The notes below the pieces were generated by a model, which saw nothing but the letters and a program-made list of their open reading frames with translations, searched no databases and was not told the origin of the DNA. From contig NZ_JAEHOB010000007.1 of the NCBI RefSeq assembly GCF_016464705.1, positions 245,517 to 309,516 of the forward strand: a DNA stretch of 64,000 nt, given 5' to 3'. Shown here one piece after another: positions 54,008 through 62,554 of this stretch. The position numbers were made by a program, and so were the translations under genes. Each line of letters starts with the position of its first letter. The first letter of the stretch is position 1. The stretch comes from Qaidamihabitans albus. Its GTDB lineage: Bacteria > Actinomycetota > Actinomycetes > Mycobacteriales > Pseudonocardiaceae.

Positions 54008-54043
54008 GGCCGGGGACGGGCGGCGACCCGCCCGTCCCCGGCC
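54008..54043. terminator. Terminator hairpin after the GH2 gene
   Basis: GGCCGGGGACGGGCGG (54008-54023) and CCGCCCGTCCCCGGCC (54028-54043) form a perfect 16-bp stem with a 4-base loop. On the minus strand it begins 5 bases after the GH2 stop. No U-tract follows, as is common for actinobacterial hairpins. Confidence 0.8.
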
Positions 54044-54048
54044 ACGGG

Positions 54049-56589
54049 TCACTCGCCGGCCGTGGCCAGCTCGGCGACCTCGACGTCGGAGAGCGCCCGG
54101 TCGAAGACCCGTACGTCGTCGACGTCGCCACGCAGGTAGTCGACCTCGTTGCCGCCGTACTGGCCGCGGCCGATCACCGTGCTGCCGCTGGTCTCGTCGG
54201 CGGAGCAGGCACTCTTCGTGTCCACCTTCTCGCCGTCGACGAACAGTTCGAGCGTGCCCGCCTCGGTGTCGCGGACGCCGGTCAGGTGGTACCAGCGTCC
54301 GGGTTCCGGCTTCTCCGGGGAGAGCGCCCGCAGCCCGACGAAACTCATCGCCCAGCGCTGGTCCTGCCCGGAGTACTGCAGGAAGAACGCGCTGTTGCCG
54401 CCGGTGTCCTGGCTGACGACGGTCTGGAAGGCGCCGCCCGCCTCGTCCAGCCTGGCCCACGCCGACACCGTGTAACCGCCCGCAGTGTCGACCAGTGCCG
54501 CACCGGTGTCGGCCTCGCCCGCGCCGCCGAAGGACAGCCCGCCGTCGTGCACGCCCTCGGCCCACTCGGTACCGCTCAGCGTGGCATCCGCGTCGCCGAC
54601 CGCGTCCGCCGCGGTCGAGCCGCTGCCCTCGTTGAAATTGTAGGCGTGCACGCCCTGGAGTCCGGGCGTGCCGGGATCCGGAGCCGGCCCGCCGTCACCA
54701 CTGCCGTCGGCGTTGCGGATGATCGACTCGTTGACCGCGCGGACCTGGGCGTAGTCCATCTTCCGGACCTGCCGGTCGTAGGTGAGGAAGCCGTTCACCT
54801 CGTGCTCGACATCGGTGATCTGGGTGTAGATCGCCCCGCTGATCCCGCAGCTGCGGGCGGCGGCCAGCACCTCGCGCTGGTTGTCGACGTAGGCGGCGGT
54901 CAGGCTCTCCTCGTCGGGCAGCATCCGGTAGGCATGCCCTTCGCCGAACCACATGTGGTCCTCGACCTCGAGCCCGTAGCCGCCGTGCTCGCCGTCGATC
55001 GAGACGCGCTCCCCTTCGGGCATCGGCTTGGCCGGGCCCGGGTAGGCGTGCCAGTCGATCACGTCGCCGCGACCGGAATCACCGAGCGAGTCACAGCAGT
55101 TGACACCGCTGTGCGCGTTGACCAGCCGGGTCGGGTCCTGCGCCTTGAGCTCGTCGGCGATCCGGCCGGTGGCGTCCCTGGACCATTCGCCCCAGCCCTC
55201 GTTGAACGGCACCCAGCCGACGACCGAGGTCCAGTTCTTCTTCTGCTCGACCATCTCGTGCAGCTCGGCCTCGAACTGCCGCTGGGCGTCGGCAGGCGGG
55301 CGACCGCCGGTACGCATCGAGGGCATGTCCTGCCACACGAGCAGGCCCAGCCTGTCCGCGTGGTGGTACCAGCGGTCGGGCTCGGTCTTGATGTGCTTGC
55401 GCACGGTGTTGAAGCCGAGCTTCTTGTGCTCCTCCAGGTCGAACCGCAGCGCCTCGTCCGTCGGCGCGGTGTAAATGCCGTCCGGCCAGTAACCCTGGTC
55501 CAGAGTGGACATGTGGAAGAGGATCTCCCCGTTGAGCGTCATCCGCAGCCTGCCGTCGGCTCCCTCGGTGGTGCCGATCTCGCGCATGCCGAAGTACGAC
55601 AAGACCCGGTCGACGGGCCGGTTGCCGTTCTTGAGGACGACCTCGAGGTCGTAGAGGAACGGGGAGTCCGGCGACCAGAGCTTGGCATCGGGCACCGGTA
55701 GCTCGATCGGGTCGTCGGCCGGGCCGCTGGTGCGGCTGACGATCCGGTTGCCGTCCTTGACCGTGGCCTCCACGGCCAGCCCGCCGGACTCGCCCGCCGT
55801 GTTCACCGTCAGGCCGAGGGTCGAGGAGTCGATGTCGGGCACCATGTCGAGCGTATTGACGTGTCCGGTGGGCACCGGTTCCATCCAGACCGTCTGCCAG
55901 ATACCGGAGGCGCCCTCGTAGAAGATGCCGCGATCGGGCACGCGGCGCTGCTTGCCCACCGGCTGCCAGGTCGCGTCGGTGCGGTCCTCCACCCCGACGA
56001 CGATCTCCTGCGGGCCGCCGGGCTTCAGCGCGCCGGTCACGTCGGCGGAGAAGGAACCGTAGCCGCCCTTGTGCGTGGCGACCTGCCTGCCGTTCACGTA
56101 GACGGTCGCGGCGTAGTCGACCGCGCCGAAGTTGAGCTTCAGCGAGTTCGCCTTGCCGACCCGCCAGTTCGGAGGCACCTCGAACGTGCGCCGGTACCAC
56201 ATGTGGTCCTCGTGCCGCTGGATGCCGGACAGGGCCGACTCGGTGGGATAGGGCACGAGAATCCGTTCGGCGAGTGTCTCGCCGAACGGGGGCGCCTCGC
56301 CGTCGGTGGCGCCGGCGAACTCCCAGACGCCGTTGAGGTTTCGCCACTGGTCGCGGGTCAGTTGCGGACGGGGATACTCCGGCAGCGCGTTGCCGGGCGA
56401 CACCTGAGCCGTCCACGGAGTCGTCAGCCTCGGCGTGCCCATCTCCCAGCCGTCGGAGGTCTGGGCGAGGGCCGCCGGCGACGCGGTCGCGACGATCAGC
56501 AGCGCGGACAGTGCCGCGGTCACCGAGGCCGGGCGCGAACCGCGTCTGCCTCGTCGGGGTCGTCGGGTCAGTGGTGCGAGTGACAGCAC
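54049..56589 (-). CDS. Secreted GH2 glycosidase with C-terminal LamG module
   Basis: An 846-residue secreted enzyme. The Arg-rich N-terminus (TRRPRRGRRGSR) and hydrophobic segment form a long, possibly Tat-type, signal peptide ending near ALAQ. A GH2 sugar-binding domain, an Ig-like domain and the barrel follow, with acid/base E464 in FNEGWGEW and nucleophile E534 in SIDGEHGGYG. A LamG/concanavalin-like domain occupies about 645-846. Context suggests beta-galactosidase, but GH2 also includes glucuronidases and mannosidases. The GTG at 56589 (VLSLAPLTRR) is chosen; a longer open frame upstream covers the promoter. Confidence 0.87.
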   Translation of the reverse strand: MLSLAPLTRRPRRGRRGSRPASVTAALSALLIVATASPAALAQTSDGWEMGTPRLTTPWTAQVSPGNALPEYPRPQLTRDQWRNLNGVWEFAGATDGEAPPFGETLAERILVPYPTESALSGIQRHEDHMWYRRTFEVPPNWRVGKANSLKLNFGAVDYAATVYVNGRQVATHKGGYGSFSADVTGALKPGGPQEIVVGVEDRTDATWQPVGKQRRVPDRGIFYEGASGIWQTVWMEPVPTGHVNTLDMVPDIDSSTLGLTVNTAGESGGLAVEATVKDGNRIVSRTSGPADDPIELPVPDAKLWSPDSPFLYDLEVVLKNGNRPVDRVLSYFGMREIGTTEGADGRLRMTLNGEILFHMSTLDQGYWPDGIYTAPTDEALRFDLEEHKKLGFNTVRKHIKTEPDRWYHHADRLGLLVWQDMPSMRTGGRPPADAQRQFEAELHEMVEQKKNWTSVVGWVPFNEGWGEWSRDATGRIADELKAQDPTRLVNAHSGVNCCDSLGDSGRGDVIDWHAYPGPAKPMPEGERVSIDGEHGGYGLEVEDHMWFGEGHAYRMLPDEESLTAAYVDNQREVLAAARSCGISGAIYTQITDVEHEVNGFLTYDRQVRKMDYAQVRAVNESIIRNADGSGDGGPAPDPGTPGLQGVHAYNFNEGSGSTAADAVGDADATLSGTEWAEGVHDGGLSFGGAGEADTGAALVDTAGGYTVSAWARLDEAGGAFQTVVSQDTGGNSAFFLQYSGQDQRWAMSFVGLRALSPEKPEPGRWYHLTGVRDTEAGTLELFVDGEKVDTKSACSADETSGSTVIGRGQYGGNEVDYLRGDVDDVRVFDRALSDVEVAELATAGE

Positions 56590-56939
56590 AGTCGAACACC
56601 CTTCTCGGGGGGACCGCGCCAGCGGTTCGCTGGCGCCACAGCACCGGCGAAAGTCATGGTTCACACGAATCTCACTCGGCGTGAAGTATTTCACACATGT
56701 TGGATGGCGGTGTCAACACTTGCGACCAAACCCGCCCATGTTTCAACAGTGCTAGGGGCGTACCAGACAGAGCCGGACACGCGCTGGACGACTTCCGCGC
56801 TACGCAACAGGCCACGACTGCCTTCCGCAACACAACACTCCTGGTGAGCACCGCGAGCGAGCAAGTCTGTTGGTTTGTGTTTCTTCATGGTTGAATGCGT
56901 GCCGATCCCCACGTGCGTGGCCCGAGGAGCGATGACCCG
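56590..56939. promoter_or_regulatory. Divergent control region between GH2 and galT
   Basis: A 350-base gap. It contains GTGAAGTATTTCAC (56681-56694), a dyad of GTGAA/TTCAC with a 4-base centre about 92 bases from the GH2 start, and a locally AT-richer stretch near 56870-56890 ahead of galT. I recognise no gene or known regulatory RNA here. Confidence 0.4.
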
Positions 56940-58016
56940 GTGAAAAGGACGACCACGACGCTGGCCGACGGCCGCGAGCTGCTGTACTTCGCGGCCGACG
57001 GCGAGAGCGTGCACGTGCAGCCGGATCCACGGCGGCTCCCCGCGGTCAGCACGGCCTCGCAGATGCGGCTCGATCCCCTGCTCGGCGAGTGGGTGATGAT
57101 GGCTTCGCACCGGCAGCACCGCACGTTCCGGCCGCCGGAGGACGACTGCCCGCTGTGCCCTTCGGCGAACGGGCGGCAGACCGAGATCCCGTCGGCTGCC
57201 TACACGGTCGCGGTCTTCGAGAACCGCTTCCCGAGCCTGTCCCCGCACGCCGGGCCCGGACACGTCGACGTGCGCCACCCGCTCGTTCCGGTGCGTCCCG
57301 GCTACGGCCGGTGCGAGGTCGTCTGCTTCACCAGCGACCACCACGCGCGGTTCGCGGACCTGAGCCACGACCAGGTCAGGGTGGTCGTCGACGCGTGGGC
57401 CGACCGTACCGAGGAACTGTCCGCGCTCGACGGTGTCGAGCAGGTGTTCTGCTTCGAGAACCGGGGGCCGGAGATCGGGGTCACGCTCGCGCATCCGCAC
57501 GGGCAGATCTACGCCTACCCGTTCGTCACGCCGCGCACCCGGCGGATGTGGGAGGTCGCGCGCGGGCATCGCGAGCGCACGGGCGGGAACCTGCACGCCG
57601 ACGTGATCGCCGCCGAGCGGGCGGCAGGACTGCGGGTGGTCGCCGAGACGACCGACTGGGTGGCCTTCGTTCCGGCCGCGGCGCGCTGGCCGGTGGAGGT
57701 GCATGTGTACCCGCTGCGGCGGGTCCGGAGCATCCCGGAGCTGGACGACGCGCAGCGGCAGGAGTTCGCCGGGCTCTACCTCGACCTGCTGCGCCGGTTC
57801 GACCGGCTCTACGACGCGCCGCTGCCCTACATCTCCGCCTGGCACCAGGGGCCGGTCAGCGACGACGACGACCTCGGCTACCTGCACCTGCAGCTGTTCT
57901 CCGTGCGCCGCGCGGCCGACAAGTTGAAGTACCTGGCCGGTTCGGAGTCCGGGATGGACGCCTTCATCACCGACGTGCTGCCGGAGGACCTCGCCCGCCG
58001 CCTCCGCGAGGTGTGA
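56940..58016 (+). CDS. galT: Galactose-1-phosphate uridylyltransferase
   Basis: A 358-residue GalT. The zinc cysteines are in CPLCPS, and the active-site His triad motif is AHPHGQIYAYPF. GPVSDDDDLGYLHLQLFSVRR matches the C-terminal half. It exchanges UMP between UDP-glucose and galactose-1-phosphate. The GTG at 56940 (VKRTTTTLADG) has AGGAG about 12 bases upstream. It is divergent from GH2 and separated from galK, so the Leloir genes are split across the region. Confidence 0.93.
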   Translation: MKRTTTTLADGRELLYFAADGESVHVQPDPRRLPAVSTASQMRLDPLLGEWVMMASHRQHRTFRPPEDDCPLCPSANGRQTEIPSAAYTVAVFENRFPSLSPHAGPGHVDVRHPLVPVRPGYGRCEVVCFTSDHHARFADLSHDQVRVVVDAWADRTEELSALDGVEQVFCFENRGPEIGVTLAHPHGQIYAYPFVTPRTRRMWEVARGHRERTGGNLHADVIAAERAAGLRVVAETTDWVAFVPAAARWPVEVHVYPLRRVRSIPELDDAQRQEFAGLYLDLLRRFDRLYDAPLPYISAWHQGPVSDDDDLGYLHLQLFSVRRAADKLKYLAGSESGMDAFITDVLPEDLARRLREV

Positions 58017-58043
58017 CGTCGCGCGCGGGCGGGCAGGCAGGCA

Positions 58044-58082
58044 ACGTGGTACCTGCCGCCCCTCGGCCGGCAGGTACCACGT
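58044..58082. terminator. Bidirectional terminator-like hairpin between galT and the response regulator
   Basis: ACGTGGTACCTGCCG (58044-58058) and CGGCAGGTACCACGT (58068-58082) are a perfect 15-bp stem with a 9-base loop. It lies 27 bases after galT and 41 bases from the convergent response-regulator stop. It takes the place held by 42-bp palindromes at other convergent junctions but has a different sequence. Confidence 0.75.
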
Positions 58083-58123
58083 CACACGGCTGTCCCCCCG
58101 GCAGTGCCGCGGCGATCACCACG

Positions 58124-58852
58124 CTATGCGGGCAGGGAATCCTCTGCTGTCGGGTGAACGCCCGACACCGCGGTAACGGTTTGGTTGAGCTCCGCGAGCG
58201 TGACGAGGCCGTCGTCCAGTGCCCGGCTGACCAGCTCGCTCTTGGTACGGGCCGTCCTGCCCGCGTTCGCGTACTTGATCCGCACCCGGGTGATGTGCGT
58301 GTCGACGGTCTTGACGGTGATGTTCAGCTTCGCGGCGACGAGCTCCTTGGACGACGAGGCGAACCAGGACCGCAGTACCTCCGCCTCACGCACGGAGAGA
58401 CGCGGCCGGCCGGGGGCATCGTCGGCCATGAGCGCACCCGACAACGACGGTGCCGTGTACGGCCTGCCCCGCGCGGCCGCCCGGATGGCCGGGACCAGGT
58501 GCGCCTGCCCTTCCCGCTTGGTCAGGTAGGCGAGTGCACCGAGGTCGACACACTTGATCGCGGTGGCTTCGTCGACGTGCTGCGAGTAGACGATCACGTA
58601 GCGGCCGCTGTCCACCAGCCTGCGGAGCTCACCGAACGCCGGCTTGCCGGGCACCAGTTCCAGGTCGAAGATCACCACGTCCGCGGCCGCGCCCGGCCCT
58701 GTCCAGACCTCGCCGAGCCGGTTCCCGGCATCGACCAGGGCGATGGGCGGCACCGCCTGCTCGCACCAGTACCGGACGCCCGCGGCGATCGCCACGTGAT
58801 CGTCGACGATCACCGCCGTGACGGCGTCGTCCGCTGTCGAGTCGCCTGCCAT
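58124..58852 (-). CDS. LuxR/NarL-type response regulator
   Basis: A 242-residue two-domain regulator. The receiver has VIVDDHV (D17, D18), phospho-acceptor D63 in IFDLEL, S90 in the switch and K112 in YLTKREG. The C-terminal LuxR helix-turn-helix reads LSVREAEVLRSWFASSSKELVAAKL, KTVDTHITRVRIKY. The ATG at 58852 has GGAGG upstream and lies inside the end of the upstream kinase-like gene (43-base overlap). It is the output of the three-gene signalling unit. Confidence 0.9.
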   Translation of the reverse strand: MAGDSTADDAVTAVIVDDHVAIAAGVRYWCEQAVPPIALVDAGNRLGEVWTGPGAAADVVIFDLELVPGKPAFGELRRLVDSGRYVIVYSQHVDEATAIKCVDLGALAYLTKREGQAHLVPAIRAAARGRPYTAPSLSGALMADDAPGRPRLSVREAEVLRSWFASSSKELVAAKLNITVKTVDTHITRVRIKYANAGRTARTKSELVSRALDDGLVTLAELNQTVTAVSGVHPTAEDSLPA

Positions 58853-59952
58853 TGGACCTCCATCCAGATCGTCTCGTCGTCGCCGAACGTGTCGATTCGC
58901 ACGCCGGGCACCTTGGGGCTCGGCACGTCCACCGCTCCGCAGTCCGCGACGACACTCACCGATACGCGGGCGGAATCGCCGATCACGGTGACCCGCGCCC
59001 ACGAGGCAGCGGTTGCGAGAGCCGTGAGCGCGGCCTCGGTGAGGTCGCGCCGGACGGCCACGGGCAGCGGCGGCCATCGGCCGCGGATGTCGAGCTCCAC
59101 CAGCACGCCCTTGCGGTCGGCGACATCGGCACAGTGGCGGAGCTCGTGCAGCAGGGGGTTCGCGACGGTGTCCACCTCCGCGAAAAGCCGCCGCATCCGG
59201 GCCGCTTCGATCGCGCAGCGACGCTGGACCCCGGCCTCGTCCGGAGTGAGCGAACCGTCGGCCAGCCCCTCCAGCAACGGAATCGTGTTCTCGGCGAGTT
59301 CGGCGAAGCGCTGCTGCCTGAGCCGGTGCGCGGCGGCCGCGACGGCCTCCGCGGTCCGCGCCTGCTCGATCTCCCTGCCGGCAGCCGCCGCCGCGCTGCC
59401 GAGCCTGCGCAGCACCGAAGCCACCACGGCCACGCACAGGGGGAAGCCGATCACGTTCACCGAGCCCGTGGCGAACCGCAGCAGTGCCGCCCGGCTGACG
59501 TCGTCGAACACGAGCAGGTTCAGCAGGGCAGTGAGCTCGTGAGCCAGTAGAAAGGCCACGAGTATCCATAGTGGACGACCGAGTAGAACGACGACGCCGA
59601 CCCAGTTGGCGGCCCCGAAGACCCAGTCGACCGAGGTCGAGGTACGACCGTCGGGCACGGTGGCGTAGGAGAGAGCGGACGCGGCGAACACCACGGCGAT
59701 CGCCGTCCGGCGCAGGGAGCGGCGCCACGGCCTGCGCAGGACGAGCAGCACCGCCTCGACGCCGAGCACGGCGGCGAGTGCCGCGAAGGCGCCAGCCTGC
59801 GCCAGGGGCTGGTCGTAGCGATCCCAGTGGCGCACCAGGCTGGACAGGCCGAGCCCGCAGACGATGACGACGGTCACGAGCAGGGTCGCGGTCCGCAGGC
59901 CGAGTTGCAGCTGCGCCCGCGTCCGCACTTCGCCGGTGTCATCCACGGCCAT
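58810..59952 (-). CDS. Degenerate sensor-kinase-like membrane protein
   Basis: A 380-residue protein with about five N-terminal membrane segments (to about residue 175), then a helical region (EIEQARTAEAVAAAAHRLRQQRFAELAENTIPLLEGLADG) and a C-terminal domain in the place of an ATPase domain. I cannot find a phospho-acceptor H box or clear N, G1 and G2 boxes, so it looks like a pseudokinase. It overlaps the response regulator by 43 bases and the upstream true kinase by 14 bases. A modulator of that kinase is a reasonable guess. Confidence 0.65.
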   Translation of the reverse strand: MAVDDTGEVRTRAQLQLGLRTATLLVTVVIVCGLGLSSLVRHWDRYDQPLAQAGAFAALAAVLGVEAVLLVLRRPWRRSLRRTAIAVVFAASALSYATVPDGRTSTSVDWVFGAANWVGVVVLLGRPLWILVAFLLAHELTALLNLLVFDDVSRAALLRFATGSVNVIGFPLCVAVVASVLRRLGSAAAAAGREIEQARTAEAVAAAAHRLRQQRFAELAENTIPLLEGLADGSLTPDEAGVQRRCAIEAARMRRLFAEVDTVANPLLHELRHCADVADRKGVLVELDIRGRWPPLPVAVRRDLTEAALTALATAASWARVTVIGDSARVSVSVVADCGAVDVPSPKVPGVRIDTFGDDETIWMEVQWQATRQRTTPSRR

Positions 59953-61093
59953 GGCCCCACTCCAGGCGCACGACCGTGCCGCTTCCCACCGTGGAGGTGA
60001 TCACGGCTGTACCGCCGACACGGCTCATCCGGCCCCGCACCGAATCCCGTAGTCCACGGCGGGTGGCCGGGACGTCGTCGGCCGAGAAGCCGCTTCCCTC
60101 GTCGGCGATGTCGAGCCGCAGTCCCACCGCGTCACCGCGCAGCCGGACGGCCACCCGTTCCGTGCCGGCGTGTCTTCGGACGTTGTTGAGAGCCTCCCCC
60201 GCCGCATCCGCGATGGCTCTCGCGACCCCGGAAGGCAGCGGCAGCAGTGCCGGGCCGTCGAACTCGACGTCGAGGTGCACGGCATCGAGGTCGGCCCGCA
60301 GCAGCTCGACGAGATCGGCGTGCCCGCGTGGCCGCGCGCCGTCGGAGCGCAGCCGGTCCAGGTCGCGCCTCGCCTGCGGCCCGAGCCAGTCGGCATTCGC
60401 GGGCACCTGCCCGGTACCGACCATCAGCAGCGTCGTGGCCGCGGTGTCGTGCAGCGCGTTGGCGAGCTCGCGCTCCTCGGCGCGCACCGCGGCGGCCACC
60501 AGCGACTCCCGGCGCGCCCGTTCGGCCTCGGCGGTCATCCGGTCGGCCCGCGCGGCGGCACGTTCGACGAGCACCCACGCCGTCCTGGACAGCGCAGCCG
60601 CCACCAGTACCCACGCGATCGCCTTCAGCACACTCCCGTCCGCTCCCGTCGCGGCGGCGGCGACCAGGAGCCCGCCGTCGACCACCAGCGCGGCGATCCC
60701 GCCCGCCAGCAACGAGGTGTGCCACTGGTAGGTGACGCACGCGAAGGTGATGAGCAGCCTGATCCAGCCGACATTGGTCTCCTCGACGGCGCCGGTCCAG
60801 AAGACACTCAGGCATACACCGAGCAGCACCACCACGTCCACGACGACGGGCAGGCGGCCCTCGGCCCTCAGCAGCCACCACCCGTACGCGCAGGTCCATA
60901 CCACCATGACACCGACCACCGACGCGGTGGCCGCCAGCTGCTGCGCCGAGACGCGGAGCAGGGCGACCGCGGCGATCGGCAGCAGAGTCGCCATCCGGAG
61001 GACCACCGCAGACCGGCGGCCGAACCGCCACAGCAGCCCCGCGGCTCCCCCAGCCACCCCAGTCACCTCGCCCCGCCTGCCAGCTCCGGCCAC
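59939..61093 (-). CDS. Sensor histidine kinase (HisKA_3-like)
   Basis: A 384-residue protein with about five membrane segments in the first 175 residues. The phospho-acceptor region is EERELANALHDTAATTLL (H215), and the ATPase domain has an N box (EALNNVRRHAG), G1 (DIADEGSGF) and GLRDSVRGRMSRVGG. This is the NarL-partner type of kinase and should phosphorylate the downstream LuxR-type regulator. It is first in the three-gene unit. Confidence 0.87.
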   Translation of the reverse strand: MAGAGRRGEVTGVAGGAAGLLWRFGRRSAVVLRMATLLPIAAVALLRVSAQQLAATASVVGVMVVWTCAYGWWLLRAEGRLPVVVDVVVLLGVCLSVFWTGAVEETNVGWIRLLITFACVTYQWHTSLLAGGIAALVVDGGLLVAAAATGADGSVLKAIAWVLVAAALSRTAWVLVERAAARADRMTAEAERARRESLVAAAVRAEERELANALHDTAATTLLMVGTGQVPANADWLGPQARRDLDRLRSDGARPRGHADLVELLRADLDAVHLDVEFDGPALLPLPSGVARAIADAAGEALNNVRRHAGTERVAVRLRGDAVGLRLDIADEGSGFSADDVPATRRGLRDSVRGRMSRVGGTAVITSTVGSGTVVRLEWGHGRG

Positions 61094-61138
61094 GCGACCG
61101 TGACATTACCGGCAAGCCGCCCAGGGCGGAGCGAACAA

Positions 61139-61834
61139 TCAGTGTTCGTCGCCGGCCGGGGCCGGCAGGCGGATCAGGGTGATGCCGTAACCGACGATCC
61201 ACGCGACCCACATCAGCCAGCCGGCCAGGCCGAGCAGGCCGAGCGGCCCGGTGTGGTCGATGACCAGGGGAGCGAGCGTGGCCGAACCGAACAGCAGCGC
61301 GGCGGCCAGCAGTCCCAGGCCGCCGTGCCACTGGCGAATGAGACCGGCACGCAAGCCGGCCACGGACAGTCCGATGAGGGCCAGTGCCAGAAAGGTGCCG
61401 TTGAGCGTGAACAGCGCGTCGTGCAGCGCCCAGAGCCCGGCAGTGGTGCCATCGTCGGCGGTGGCCGAGGCGAGAGCGAGCCGGATCGCGATCACCCCGG
61501 CGAAGGTGCCGTTCTGCAGGATCAGGCCGGCGAGCCCGACCAGGGACCACGCCTCGCCCCGCCCGCGATCGGACGGCCACAGCGCCGAGACCGCACCGGC
61601 GCCGAACACGGCGGCCAGCACCCAGGCGATCGGCCCGAGCGAGGACGCGATGCCGACGGCATCTTCGTTCTCGGTGAAGAACGCGGCGACCTCGGCGGTG
61701 TCGGCGTCCGTGCGCGGCAGGCCGGCCGGCACCACGACGGCGTTGCCGAGGACGATCAGCGCGGCGAAGCCGAGCCCGGCGAAGCCACCGAGACGGGCGA
61801 ACACCAGCCCTCCTGCTTTGAGTTTACGTACCAT
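61139..61834 (-). CDS. Small polytopic membrane protein, unknown function
   Basis: A 231-residue protein with about six hydrophobic segments (FAGLGFAALIVLGNAVVVP, SLGPIAWVLAAVFGAGAV, WSLVGLAGLILQNGTFAGV and others). I do not recognise a specific family with confidence; it may be DUF4386-like. The ATG at 61834 (MVRKLKAGG) overlaps an operator dyad and sits 6 bases after a TATATT box, implying a leaderless mRNA. It is divergent from a TetR regulator. Confidence 0.7.
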   Translation of the reverse strand: MVRKLKAGGLVFARLGGFAGLGFAALIVLGNAVVVPAGLPRTDADTAEVAAFFTENEDAVGIASSLGPIAWVLAAVFGAGAVSALWPSDRGRGEAWSLVGLAGLILQNGTFAGVIAIRLALASATADDGTTAGLWALHDALFTLNGTFLALALIGLSVAGLRAGLIRQWHGGLGLLAAALLFGSATLAPLVIDHTGPLGLLGLAGWLMWVAWIVGYGITLIRLPAPAGDEH

Positions 61835-61846
61835 ATATTGAATATA
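61834..61846. promoter_or_regulatory. Operator/-10 region between membrane protein and TetR genes
   Basis: TATATTGAATATA is a perfect 13-bp dyad. It includes a -10 box (TATATT on the minus strand, 6 bases before the ATG) and its end forms part of that start codon. The TetR start is 25 bases away on the other side. A bound TetR dimer would cover the -10 box. Confidence 0.6.
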
Positions 61847-61871
61847 CACAGCGGAAACCCCGAGGACGATC

Positions 61872-62498
61872 ATGAGTGCAGAGAGAGGCCGGCGCCGGTA
61901 CGACTCGTTGCGCAGGACGGCGCAGGCGCAGGCGACCCGGGCCGGGATCGCCCATGCGGCCCGGCGGCTCTTCGTCTCCCGTGGCTGGGCGGCGACGACC
62001 GTGCGCGATGTGGCGCGTGAGGCGGGAGTCGCCGTGCCGACGGTCTACGCGGCCTACGGCAACAAGGCGGGGCTGATCTGGGCCCTTGCCGATGCGGCCG
62101 ACCTCTCGGCCGATGCCTCGCGGCAGCTCGCGGACCTGGAAGCCGCGCCGAGCGACCCTGAGCGGCAGCTCGCGGCGATGGCCTCCTACGACCGGCGCCT
62201 GTTCGAGCGCGCGGGCGACGTCATCACCCTGGTACGGGAAGCGGGCCGGACCGAGGACGAGTTCGCGACGGCATACCGCGAGGCCCGCAGGCGCGGCGAC
62301 GAGACCCGGGTCCAGGTGTTCTCGTCCTGGCCGGAAGGCGTGCTCCGGCCCGGCCTCGACATACCGTCCGCGGTTGACATCTACGCCGCGATCTGCAACA
62401 TCGACGTCTACACGACGCTCACCACGGAACGCGCGTGGCCGCCCGATCGGGTCGAGCGATGGTGGAGCGACGCGCTGGCCCGCGAGCTCCTGCGCTGA
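61872..62498 (+). CDS. TetR-family transcriptional regulator
   Basis: A 208-residue protein with the helix-turn-helix at about residues 20-65 (TVRDVAREAGVAVPTVYAAYGNKAGL). The ATG has AGGA upstream. It is divergent from the small membrane protein with a 37-base gap holding a perfect dyad, so it is its probable repressor. Its end faces MerR across palindrome copy 8. Confidence 0.87.
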   Translation: MSAERGRRRYDSLRRTAQAQATRAGIAHAARRLFVSRGWAATTVRDVAREAGVAVPTVYAAYGNKAGLIWALADAADLSADASRQLADLEAAPSDPERQLAAMASYDRRLFERAGDVITLVREAGRTEDEFATAYREARRRGDETRVQVFSSWPEGVLRPGLDIPSAVDIYAAICNIDVYTTLTTERAWPPDRVERWWSDALARELLR

Positions 62499-62512
62499 AG
62501 CCGGTCACCGCT

Positions 62513-62554
62513 CGTGAGTGCCTAGCCGAGTTCTAACTCTGCTCGGCACTCACG
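62513..62554. repeat. 42-bp palindrome, copy 8
   Basis: Arms cgtgagtgcctagccgagtt and aactctgctcggcactcacg around CT; the middle is partly mismatched. It lies between convergent tetR and merR genes and supplies the merR stop codon. Confidence 0.87.
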
